From Coprococcus comes ATCC 27758 (lineage in GTDB: Bacteria > Bacillota > Clostridia > Lachnospirales > Lachnospiraceae), in contig NZ_CP102277.1 of NCBI RefSeq assembly GCF_025149785.1, positions 2,976,001 through 3,040,000 on the forward strand: a stretch of 64,000 bases of DNA, in the 5' to 3' direction. A program made the position numbers and the translations under genes. This document shows, one piece after another, positions 17,077 to 24,027 of this stretch (position 1 is the first letter of the stretch; the number at the start of each line of letters is the position of its first letter). A model generated the notes under the pieces. That model was not told where the DNA came from. It saw only the letters and a list, made by a program, of their open reading frames with translations, and made no database searches.

Positions 17077-17862
17077 TTACTCCGTATATACACTAAAGAA
17101 CTGATCCGCCTGATCTACTACATTCAGATCTACTCCAATTATATTGACAGCTAACATATACTGTGAATCCTGCTCATTCACCAAAAAGACAGTCACACCA
17201 TAATACGAAACATCATAGTTCTTAAATGTATATTGTGCCGCATAATGTTTCTCACCCAAAAATGTGATTTCTTCCACATTATTTTGAAATTCAGTAACCT
17301 GTGCATCTTCTCCCATCAATTTTTTAGCATCCTCCTCAGTCATCACTGAATTTTCCGCTATATTCTTTTCTTCATCCCATGTAGCTGTTTTATCTAAAAC
17401 CGCTGCATTTTGAATGTTCAGTTCAATATATGTATTCCCATCCTCTGCCGAAAAAACTACCGCACTTCCCAACGAAATTAAAGATTTTAAATAATCATAA
17501 GTGCCTTCTGAATTAGAAGATTCTACAATGTCCGCATCGTTTAGTGCGACATTGTTTCTATTTTCCAATGTATAAGTATCCGGGAGATTAATTGCAAATC
17601 CAAAGGAAGGATTTTCATATCCCTGGGATACATAGCGCCCAATCATATCATCACTTATTTTATCCTCTTCATCGGCAGAATCTGCTTCTGATTCATCACT
17701 TTTTTCTGCTTCTTTTTTTGCAGATCCCATCAATCCGCTATCTGATTTGGACGATGTATCGTCAGTTGTCATCTTAATTCCACCGCCGCATCCTGTTAAT
17801 CCAGATAAACACAGACAACCTGCCATAACAAGTGCAAAAATTTTAACCTTTCGATTCCTCAT
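17077..17862 (-). CDS. Lipoprotein of unknown fold in the secretion locus
   Basis: 261 residues. The signal peptide ends in LSGLTGC, a perfect lipobox, and the mature protein starts CGGGIKMTTDD, close to the CGAGIKYSSDS of the following OmpA lipoprotein. An acidic, low-complexity spacer (residues about 35-70, SDESEADSADEEDK) precedes a globular part with FGFAINLPDTYTLENRN, TYIELNIQNA and FLGEKHYAAQYTFKNYDVSY. The pattern of this part faintly resembles small extracytoplasmic lipoproteins of the PsbP/DUF1795 type, but I cannot place it. GAAAGGAAGAG precedes the ATG. Gap of 23 bases to the OmpA gene. Confidence 0.75.
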   Translation of the reverse strand: MRNRKVKIFALVMAGCLCLSGLTGCGGGIKMTTDDTSSKSDSGLMGSAKKEAEKSDESEADSADEEDKISDDMIGRYVSQGYENPSFGFAINLPDTYTLENRNNVALNDADIVESSNSEGTYDYLKSLISLGSAVVFSAEDGNTYIELNIQNAAVLDKTATWDEEKNIAENSVMTEEDAKKLMGEDAQVTEFQNNVEEITFLGEKHYAAQYTFKNYDVSYYGVTVFLVNEQDSQYMLAVNIIGVDLNVVDQADQFFSVYTE

Positions 17863-17923
17863 ACTCTCTCTTCCTTTCTTTTCCTGTTTCTCTTATGATT
17901 GGACAACTTTCCAGCCACTTTAA

Positions 17924-19273
17924 TTAAATATCTTCATTTACAAGAAGTAACAGCCCCGGTATAAGTCCGATCATAGTAGCCGCTATCTTTAATCCGTCGC
18001 TGATTGGCTCTCGTCTGTCTATTCTGTTTAGAATTTTCTTTCTGATAGGAATACACCATAACAAAGCAATTCCAAACGTACAGATTCCCATTATAACTGT
18101 GCAGATATTTAAAACCTTCTTTATCGTTTTAAGTTCTTGCTCATCCGGATAAGCTCCTTCTAAAACAGCAGGTCCTTCTTCTATATTCCTTTTCTCTTCA
18201 GTGACATGTACAGAACTCCACTCATCCTCATCATCTAAATTCTTTCCATTCTCCTTACCATCTTCTGCTGAAATCCATCCTCCCAGCAGCCCGCCTTCAT
18301 CATCCGGCAGTTTCGGTTTTCCGGGTGGTTCAGGCTTCGGCAGTTCTGGTATACTTCCACCTGATTGTAATACCTCCAACGCCTGGTACATTTCTCTGGC
18401 AGAAGAGAATCTGTCTTTTGGTGCATATGCACAAGCTTTCAAAACGATATTCTGTAAATCCCTGCTTCCATATTTAGGTCGTGGCAAAGGATCCCCTTTT
18501 TCTCTCCTTGCCTGTGCCAGTTCAATTTCATCATGAGTTGGTAAATGATCCGCATCGATAAACGGACGCTTACGGTTATTCAGCATCCAGTAAAGCACCA
18601 GTCCAAGACTGTAAATATCTACCTCTTTTCCGTATTCTTCTCTTTTAATCACTTCCGGCGCCATATAACGCTCTGATCCTACTGTCGTTGCCTGGGTTGT
18701 ATGATCCATAGTTCTGGCAATTCCGAAATCACCTAATTTATAATCGCCAAATTCCGATACCATAATATTTTCCGGCTTAATATCTCTATGTACGATATTT
18801 TTAGAATCACAAAGCATCAGCGCCGAACAGATATCTTTTCCGACTTTTATAACCATTTCCTCAGGAATAATTCCTGCATACTGTTTGATCAATGTAGTCA
18901 ATGGGGTCAGCAGTTCCATACGGATAAAAACATCCCATCCAATTCCATCTTTATGCGGTTTTGCTTCAAAATCATCGCAACTGACAATATTGGTCTGCCC
19001 TTTAAATGCCAGCATGATCTGATACTCATCTACGTATCTGTGAAGCATATTTTTATACTTATTTCTTACACTGACAAGATCATATCCATCTGTAAAATCA
19101 GCTTCAATGTCTTCTTCATTTTTTGGGAAAGAAATCACCTTTACAGCAGCATCTTCCATGACACCCGCCGAATTCCGCTGTGCCAGATACACACTGCCAT
19201 AACCGCCTCGTCCCAGCCTTTTTACAATCTTCCATCCCTGCCAGGGCAGAGCTGGATATCTCTCCTCATCCAT
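17924..19273 (-). CDS. Membrane-anchored Ser/Thr protein kinase (Hanks type)
   Basis: 449 residues. All catalytic motifs are intact: glycine loop GRGGYGSVYLAQ (21-32), Lys 45 in DAAVKVI, HRDIKPEN with Asp 164, DFG at 182-184, and APEV. The kinase domain (about 13-300) is followed by a Pro-rich linker (PELPKPEPPGKPKLPDDEGG), an acidic stretch, and two hydrophobic helices near the end (about 385-445). There is no PASTA domain, so it is not the usual PrkC/PknB. It is coded next to a PP2C phosphatase and in one operon with an FHA-bearing secretion ATPase, which suggests phospho-control of secretion. EssB of canonical systems has a kinase-like fold without activity; this protein differs in having every active-site residue. 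Confidence 0.93.
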   Translation of the reverse strand: MDEERYPALPWQGWKIVKRLGRGGYGSVYLAQRNSAGVMEDAAVKVISFPKNEEDIEADFTDGYDLVSVRNKYKNMLHRYVDEYQIMLAFKGQTNIVSCDDFEAKPHKDGIGWDVFIRMELLTPLTTLIKQYAGIIPEEMVIKVGKDICSALMLCDSKNIVHRDIKPENIMVSEFGDYKLGDFGIARTMDHTTQATTVGSERYMAPEVIKREEYGKEVDIYSLGLVLYWMLNNRKRPFIDADHLPTHDEIELAQARREKGDPLPRPKYGSRDLQNIVLKACAYAPKDRFSSAREMYQALEVLQSGGSIPELPKPEPPGKPKLPDDEGGLLGGWISAEDGKENGKNLDDEDEWSSVHVTEEKRNIEEGPAVLEGAYPDEQELKTIKKVLNICTVIMGICTFGIALLWCIPIRKKILNRIDRREPISDGLKIAATMIGLIPGLLLLVNEDI

Positions 19274-19290
19274 TTACATCTCCTGTAATT

Positions 19291-20064
19291 CTATCTGTTT
19301 ATTTCCAAAACAATTGCTGTAATATTGTCCTTACCGCCTGCATCTAACGCTGCTGTGAGAATTGCATCGACACACTTCGCCGTACTTTGCGTTTGCTGCA
19401 TCATGGTTTCCAGAAAATCTACCGGCACCATGTCACTCACGCCATCGCTACAGATAAGAAAACGATCTCCCCTTTTCGTCTGCAGGCAATCCATATAGGG
19501 AAGTACGCGCACTTCCTCCGGATTCATTCCCATATACTGGGTCAAATAAGGCTTTCGTCCCTGAATACCGTTTTCTTTCATATAGGCTTCGTCTGTCTGA
19601 TCTTCGGAAATCTGCCGAAGCTTCCCATCTCGCAGGAGAAAACATCTGCTATCCCCCACATTTACAGTCCAAACCTGGTTTCCTGTAAAATAAAGTCCTG
19701 CCAAAGTAGATCCCATCATCTCCGCATCCAAACGAAGGGTTTCCTTAAATATCCTGTCATTTACATGCGTACACATTTTTTCCAGATAGCCTTTTTTACC
19801 TGCAATATCATCTGCTTCTTCTGCATTCAAGTATTCCTCTGTTGCCTTTGCACCCATATAGGAAGCAATCTCGCCATATTCTCCGCCTCCCATGCCATCA
19901 AAAACAGCAAAGAATCTGTCCTTTTTTAGCGGAAAATTTTTCTCTAAAATACTTCCGAGTCCATTGTTACAGCTTGCCATATAGCGTCCCGCAAAGAAAA
20001 AATTGTCCTCGTTATTTTTTCTTCGCTTTCCTATATGACAGCTACAGGCAGCGGAGATTCTCAT
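19291..20064 (-). CDS. PP2C-type Ser/Thr phosphatase
   Basis: 257 residues. PP2C metal and core motifs are complete: RRKNNEDNFFF (first Asp), FAVFDGMGGGEYGE, MGSTLAGLYF, VGDSRCFLLRDGKL, LICSDGVSDMV and GKDNITAIVLEI. It should remove phosphate from Ser/Thr with two Mn or Mg ions and oppose the kinase coded 17 bases downstream. The start at 20064 is chosen because the family usually begins right before the CSCHIGKRRKNNED segment and GGAG lies five bases ahead; earlier in-frame starts at 20103 and 20139 are possible. Cytosolic: no signal peptide or membrane helix. Confidence 0.92.
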   Translation of the reverse strand: MRISAACSCHIGKRRKNNEDNFFFAGRYMASCNNGLGSILEKNFPLKKDRFFAVFDGMGGGEYGEIASYMGAKATEEYLNAEEADDIAGKKGYLEKMCTHVNDRIFKETLRLDAEMMGSTLAGLYFTGNQVWTVNVGDSRCFLLRDGKLRQISEDQTDEAYMKENGIQGRKPYLTQYMGMNPEEVRVLPYMDCLQTKRGDRFLICSDGVSDMVPVDFLETMMQQTQSTAKCVDAILTAALDAGGKDNITAIVLEINR

Positions 20065-20104
20065 TATGCTCCGATTACGTGCCAAATAAATGTCGCTGAT
20101 CATA

Positions 20105-20395
20105 CTATGAATCACTTTCTTTCTCAGCATCGTTTTCATCTGTTTCTTCTAATGCAGTTCGAAAAACCTGCATTTCTGCATCTACAAAACCTACGAAAGA
20201 TACATTTTCGATATCCTCCTGCATAAAGAGAAACATGGTTTCCGAATCGATATAACCCTCCGGATAGGGAATTGCGATATAATCGTAGGTTTTTTCATCT
20301 CCCTCCATTTCAACCTCAATGCCAATTGTCATTAACTTCTTTGTTGCACCTTTTAAGGTTACAACGCTTCCATTTGGTAGTAATTGCTTTGCCAT
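20105..20395 (-). CDS. DUF4176 family protein (type VII effector-associated)
   Basis: 96 residues. The motif LPNGSVVTLKGATKKLMTIG, then YDYIAIPYPEGYIDSE and FLFMQEDIENVSFVGF, is diagnostic for DUF4176. Small proteins of this family are found beside WXG100/LXG-type effectors and EssC genes in Gram-positive type VII loci. Their role is not settled; a chaperone or immunity-like function is often suspected. Here it directly follows the candidate effector gene at 20415 (19-base gap), fitting that idea. AAAGGAAA precedes the ATG at 20395. The C-terminal 15 residues are strongly acidic. Confidence 0.85.
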   Translation of the reverse strand: MAKQLLPNGSVVTLKGATKKLMTIGIEVEMEGDEKTYDYIAIPYPEGYIDSETMFLFMQEDIENVSFVGFVDAEMQVFRTALEETDENDAEKESDS

Positions 20396-20414
20396 TTTAT
20401 TTTCCTTTCTCGTC

Positions 20415-21551
20415 CTAACCAACGGCCAGATCTGCTATAGTATTGCCAAGTTTTCCTGCTGACTTTATAGATTTAATCGTACCTGTGACGACGTCATATC
20501 CAAAATTAGCTACAGAGTTGGGGTCTATATTAAGTATAGTCTTAATAATTCCATCTTTGCTGAGATATTTAAGATCATTGTCGATAACGTCATCCATGTG
20601 AATTTCTCCCCATACCTTTGACGTTTCTGCGGTGCCGCTTGTTATAGTTTGAAGCTTACCAAAAGATTTTCCAAGTTTATCTACACCATTTAAGAAAGAA
20701 ACAACGTCCAATCCTGTGTAAGCCCAACTGCCCATTTTTTCTCCCAGCTTCTCATCTCCAAAGAGGATTTCTCCTGTCTCTCCACCTTTTTTTACAAGAA
20801 AATCCTTTAATGCATTTGTATTACCAACCTTGTTATAGTCACCGGTATAGGTGTATGTTGCATCCATCATGCCATTATAAATATCATTGCAGGCACTTAA
20901 AGTAATACAAGCAGCCACAGGAAGTGCTGCACCACCGGAGCCTGCTACCAGAGCTACCGCACCGGCAATTTTGACAACACCTGCACCAACTTTTACAGCA
21001 GATTTTCCATATTGAAGTGCCTTATAAACAAATCCTTTTTCATCATAGGATTTTTTTATTTTTGCAACAGTCTTCTTTCCTTTTTTTACAATTGCTTTCG
21101 ACACTCCTGCCATATCTGCTTTCAAAGAATCCAAAAAACCGTCTTTTTTCTTTTTACTTTTTGCTTTTACTTTTTTAGATTTCTTTTCCCATTTCCTGTA
21201 ATCCTCTATGACATCAGTCATCCCCTGTACCTGTCCGGAAATAATCCCCTCACCAGCTTCTCCTCCGAACACCTTAAAAAGAGACTGGTCTACCGACTGC
21301 ATGGTTGTAGCACTGTTTTTCGCTGCTGCCGCCCCACTGGCAAGAAGCTCTGTAATACTTGCAAAGCTTTGCTGGGCGCTGCTTATTTTCCCTGCAAAAT
21401 TATGTGCTAACAGTTCACTCCAATTATTGTTGGTGTCATTCAGAGTACCCGTAACCTTCGAAAACAGGGATTCATATTCTGCTGTCAGGCTCTGCATTTC
21501 ACCAGCCTGCGCCAACAGGGTTTCTGGATCTAATATAATTCTGGATGCCAT
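20415..21551 (-). CDS. Candidate type VII secreted effector with WXG100-like N-terminus
   Basis: 378 residues. Residues 1-100 are predicted helical hairpin with NNWSE at the turn, the WxG position of WXG100-like export domains. A very basic linker follows (residues about 120-165, WEKKSKKVKAKSKKKKDGF and KKGKKTVAKIKKS). Next comes a Gly/Ala-rich hydrophobic segment (about 185-225, VGAGVVKIAGAVALVAGSGG) which could insert into a membrane, and a C-terminal region with no recognised toxin motif. Size, position among WXG100 genes and the DUF4176 neighbour suggest a secreted substrate. The lack of a clear catalytic domain means it could be pore-forming or a structural part of the machine. GGAGGAG lies before the ATG. 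Confidence 0.7.
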   Translation of the reverse strand: MASRIILDPETLLAQAGEMQSLTAEYESLFSKVTGTLNDTNNNWSELLAHNFAGKISSAQQSFASITELLASGAAAAKNSATTMQSVDQSLFKVFGGEAGEGIISGQVQGMTDVIEDYRKWEKKSKKVKAKSKKKKDGFLDSLKADMAGVSKAIVKKGKKTVAKIKKSYDEKGFVYKALQYGKSAVKVGAGVVKIAGAVALVAGSGGAALPVAACITLSACNDIYNGMMDATYTYTGDYNKVGNTNALKDFLVKKGGETGEILFGDEKLGEKMGSWAYTGLDVVSFLNGVDKLGKSFGKLQTITSGTAETSKVWGEIHMDDVIDNDLKYLSKDGIIKTILNIDPNSVANFGYDVVTGTIKSIKSAGKLGNTIADLAVG

Positions 21552-21567
21552 TCTTCTCCTCCTGTCC

Positions 21568-22005
21568 CTACAATTTCATACTTGCCAGATCGATCACAGA
21601 AGAAAGATTGATATCTCCTGCTCCGATTGATTTATTAATTGGCATTACACCCTCCGGGATATTGCTTGTCGTAGTCCCACTTCCGATCGGCTGGATCGTA
21701 AGCATGGAGGCAATGATGCTCTCTACGCTGGTAAACATTTCTGATATATTTTTCTCATCTGTCGTAAAATTCTCTGCAACCACCTTCATGACATTTGCAA
21801 AATTTCCGGATTTTTCACTGATTTTCAAAATCTCCTGGGCATTTGAACGGGTATAGTCATTGATAGCATCCCTCTCTTTGCAATTCCAGTTGTTATGTTC
21901 CGTGATGGATGTCAAAATTCTTGCTGCCTCTTCCACTTCTCCATAAGCATTTGCAATCGTCTGGGCGATTCCCGTAATTGTCTGTGGATTCACATCTATA
22001 ATCAT
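21568..22005 (-). CDS. Small helical WXG100-like protein
   Basis: 145 residues from ATG 22005 (GGAG ahead, 11 bases after the preceding stop). MIIDVNPQTITGIAQTIANA, then ILTSITEHNNWNCKERDAIN and a second long helix (NAQEILKISEKSGNFANVMK) follow the helix-turn-helix plan of ESX proteins, with NNWNC at the turn in place of WxG. A 45-residue Gly/Ser/Pro-containing tail (IQPIGSGTTTSNIPEGVMPI) follows. Probably a secreted partner that forms a dimer with one of its neighbours; family assignment is by pattern and position. Confidence 0.65.
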   Translation of the reverse strand: MIIDVNPQTITGIAQTIANAYGEVEEAARILTSITEHNNWNCKERDAINDYTRSNAQEILKISEKSGNFANVMKVVAENFTTDEKNISEMFTSVESIIASMLTIQPIGSGTTTSNIPEGVMPINKSIGAGDINLSSVIDLASMKL

Positions 22006-22016
22006 CTTCTCATCTC

Positions 22017-22310
22017 CTAGCATCCCCTGATAGAGTACGAACTTTCCTGATCTCTTGACACAAATTTTGTCCTGGTAGATTCCATATAGGATATAAATTC
22101 CTGTAAAAGCTCTTTCATCTGCCCTGCTTTTTGAATTCTCTCTGTCATAATATTAATATAAGCCGTGCTTGCCTCTCCCTCCCAGGAAGAAGCAATCTGT
22201 GTCATAAGCGTCTGTGTCCGTGCATTCAAAGAATCCAGTTCATTTATATAGGCTCGCATAGATGAAATATTGTTCTGCAATCCATCTGCGTCAATTCTAA
22301 TATTAGCCAT
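22017..22310 (-). CDS. WXG100 family protein (EsxA-like)
   Basis: 97 residues, exactly the WXG100 size. MANIRIDADGLQNNISSMRA, then a first helix ending in QIASSWEGEASTAY (WEG at the hairpin turn) and a second helix QKAGQMKELLQEFISYMEST. A YxxxD/E-type export signal is not clear, though YMESTRTKF is close in position. ESX proteins leave the cell through EssC, usually as dimers, and often stimulate the ATPase. ATG 22310 is preferred to 22325 because GGAGG lies eight bases before it. Confidence 0.88.
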   Translation of the reverse strand: MANIRIDADGLQNNISSMRAYINELDSLNARTQTLMTQIASSWEGEASTAYINIMTERIQKAGQMKELLQEFISYMESTRTKFVSRDQESSYSIRGC

Positions 22311-22326
22311 GTTGGATACCTCCACT

Positions 22327-22647
22327 CTAATTCATGTTTTGCGCTGCTGCCATAATCTCCTTGAGCATTTCATCCTTCGCCTTATAAACAGCAAGCACAT
22401 GGCGAATATAATTTGTTGTTTCCTCCAAATTACTATCAAGCCTTTGAATCTGGTTAATCAGTTCCTGGGATTTATCATAAATAGCCTGGGCTGTCTCACC
22501 TTTTGAATTTGCCCCTTCTGTCTGAGCTGCTCTCAGACTCTGCAATGCATTTTGCAGGATAGACTGTGCCCGCTCGATTTTCCTAATATCCTCTCCGGCA
22601 GCGACATCATCAATTGTTATTTTTCCATTTTCATCTTTGTATGCCAT
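22327..22647 (-). CDS. Small helical protein of the ESX type, no WxG
   Basis: 106 residues. Acidic N-terminus (MAYKDENGKITIDDVAAGED), a long helix RAQSILQNALQSLRAAQTEG, a break around ANSKGETAQAI, and a second helix QELINQIQRLDSNLEETTNY. Overall plan and size fit ESX/LXG-accessory proteins, but the Trp of WxG is missing. It may be a Lap-type partner that covers a neighbouring substrate. Its ATG is four bases after the preceding stop, and GGGAG is ten bases ahead. Confidence 0.65.
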   Translation of the reverse strand: MAYKDENGKITIDDVAAGEDIRKIERAQSILQNALQSLRAAQTEGANSKGETAQAIYDKSQELINQIQRLDSNLEETTNYIRHVLAVYKAKDEMLKEIMAAAQNMN

Positions 22648-22651
22648 TTTC

Positions 22652-23296
22652 TCAGTCTCCCATCAGAATCTTTTTTGCCTGCTCACAAACGACATTCTTT
22701 TCAACCAGGCGAAGTATCGTTTCTTCTTTTTGTTCCGGAGCTATCTCATAGAAAGAACCACCTTTTTCTGCATAGAAATAGAGACAGGTATCCTTTCCGA
22801 TATGAGTACCTTTCAGAATGATGCTCCTTTCTGCCTGGTCAATCGCAATGTATGCTTCTCTTTCCTCTGTATGCACATCTTCCTCCAAAAGAGAATAAAG
22901 CATCTTTTCTATTTCTTTTTTGTCCTGCGCCCTGACACGGTACTCCTGCGCACGGCACTCTACAGATGTAATTCTATTCTCCATATGATGAAATTTATAA
23001 TGTACAGATGCTCCTGACTCTTCCCGTAAAATCAGCTCAGATTCATACATCCCCTGATAAACCGGCTGCAGCATTTCTGTACATGCCGGCTCTACTTCCA
23101 GATTGCCTAAGAAATCCTCCTCGGCATATCCCTTCCTTTCAAGACCATCCAGAATTTCCTGTGCTTTTATTTTCCCCCGCTTTCCAATATCCTGCATAGC
23201 GGCAATATAATCATAATCCAGATATTTTCCGCCACTTACTTTTCCGATATAATAGATTTCTTCCGGAGATAGTATTAGTTCTTTCATTCTTTTCAT
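22652..23296 (-). CDS. Unknown secretion-locus protein, possible EspG-like chaperone
   Basis: 214 residues, no family firmly recognised. MKRMKELILSPEEIYYIGKV suggests a winged-helix-like start with GKRGKIKAQEILDGLERKGY as recognition-type helix. The centre (YESELILREESGASVHYKFH) and end (EREAYIAIDQAERSIILKGT, LYFYAEKGGSFYEIAP) are beta-strands. Alternating helix and strand blocks of this size between WXG100 genes recall EspG chaperones of mycobacterial ESX systems and DUF5081-like proteins of Gram-positive loci; this is a guess from context. The start is uncertain: GTG 23299, ATG 23296 or ATG 23287, all with weak ribosome binding sites. Confidence 0.55.
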   Translation of the reverse strand: MKRMKELILSPEEIYYIGKVSGGKYLDYDYIAAMQDIGKRGKIKAQEILDGLERKGYAEEDFLGNLEVEPACTEMLQPVYQGMYESELILREESGASVHYKFHHMENRITSVECRAQEYRVRAQDKKEIEKMLYSLLEEDVHTEEREAYIAIDQAERSIILKGTHIGKDTCLYFYAEKGGSFYEIAPEQKEETILRLVEKNVVCEQAKKILMGD

Positions 23297-23358
23297 CACT
23301 CATTTCTGTCTCAGCACATCTTTGTGCGAGGACGTATCCCCGCACAAATTGCCTTTTC

Positions 23359-23646
23359 TTACTGTCCCATAGATGCAGCAAGTCCCCCGTCAGTTTCTTC
23401 CATAGTATTGGCAGCTGTATCCAGCTTCTGTGCAAAGCTTTCCAGAAGTTCTCCAAAAGATGTAAACTGGGCATTGTAGCTTTCGAAATTTGATACAAAA
23501 GCTGTTGCAGCCTCACCTTCGAATACGCCACTCATGCTGTTTACAATTGTGCGCATGCTGCTGATACACTGTTCAAAATTAGCCTTTTCAGTGCGGATAT
23601 TTGTTGCGTTACTTCTCATTTCCTCTGGAGTTACAATAATTTTCAT
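23359..23646 (-). CDS. WXG100 family protein with FEG in place of WxG
   Basis: 95 residues. MKIIVTPEEMRSNATNIRTE and VNSMSGVFEGEAATAFVSNF place a Phe at the conserved Trp of the turn. The second helix (SFGELLESFAQKLDTAANTM) ends in a short tail EETDGGLAASMGQ. Otherwise a textbook WXG100 protein, and first of the ESX-type genes after the EsaB-like gene. Phe at this position occurs in some family members and keeps an aromatic residue there. ATG 23646 is chosen with AAGGTGG ahead; the upstream extension to 23706 has no ribosome binding site. Confidence 0.85.
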   Translation of the reverse strand: MKIIVTPEEMRSNATNIRTEKANFEQCISSMRTIVNSMSGVFEGEAATAFVSNFESYNAQFTSFGELLESFAQKLDTAANTMEETDGGLAASMGQ

Positions 23647-23757
23647 TTGATTTCCACCTTTCCTTAATACATCATTTCTGACTTTTTTATCTTTAAAAAC
23701 ATACATCGTTTTTAAGATCGTTTTATTTCGTAATCTCTTTATTTTAGATACATTCTT

Positions 23758-24015
23758 CTATCTATATCCCTGTATTTCCAGGATATCTCCGTTCCATACA
23801 CACTCTTCCGACAAGGAATTCTCTGCGTTTAATCTTCTTCCATTCCTCTGATCCACAAGACTGACCTGTTCCGGGTCAAACGATGCCAAAGGATCCAGTC
23901 CTTCCAGAGAATCTGAAATATCCTGCATCAAGTCTTTGATCTTCTGATTTACAGGAAGTTCCAAATCATATTCTTTTTTTTGCTTTATTCTTATTGTGAC
24001 TATGATTCGATTCAT
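23758..24015 (-). CDS. EsaB/YukD ubiquitin-like protein
   Basis: 85 residues. MNRIIVTIRIKQKKEYDLEL, a helix with IKDLMQDISDSLEG, and a closing VWNGDILEIQGYR form the beta-grasp pattern of YukD/EsaB, a small cytosolic component of Gram-positive type VII secretion that is needed for substrate release. It lies between EssC and the first WXG100 gene, 12 bases after EssC, the same order as in many Bacillota loci. GGAGG is placed seven bases before the ATG. This and EssC are the only core parts I can recognise. Confidence 0.9.
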   Translation of the reverse strand: MNRIIVTIRIKQKKEYDLELPVNQKIKDLMQDISDSLEGLDPLASFDPEQVSLVDQRNGRRLNAENSLSEECVWNGDILEIQGYR

Positions 24016-24027
24016 CTTCCCATCCTC

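Noticed and set aside
17924-19273. Taking the Ser/Thr kinase as an EssB/YukC homologue
   Set aside because: EssB is an inactive kinase-like fold with one membrane helix and an outer domain; this protein has every catalytic residue and ends with two helices without an outer domain.
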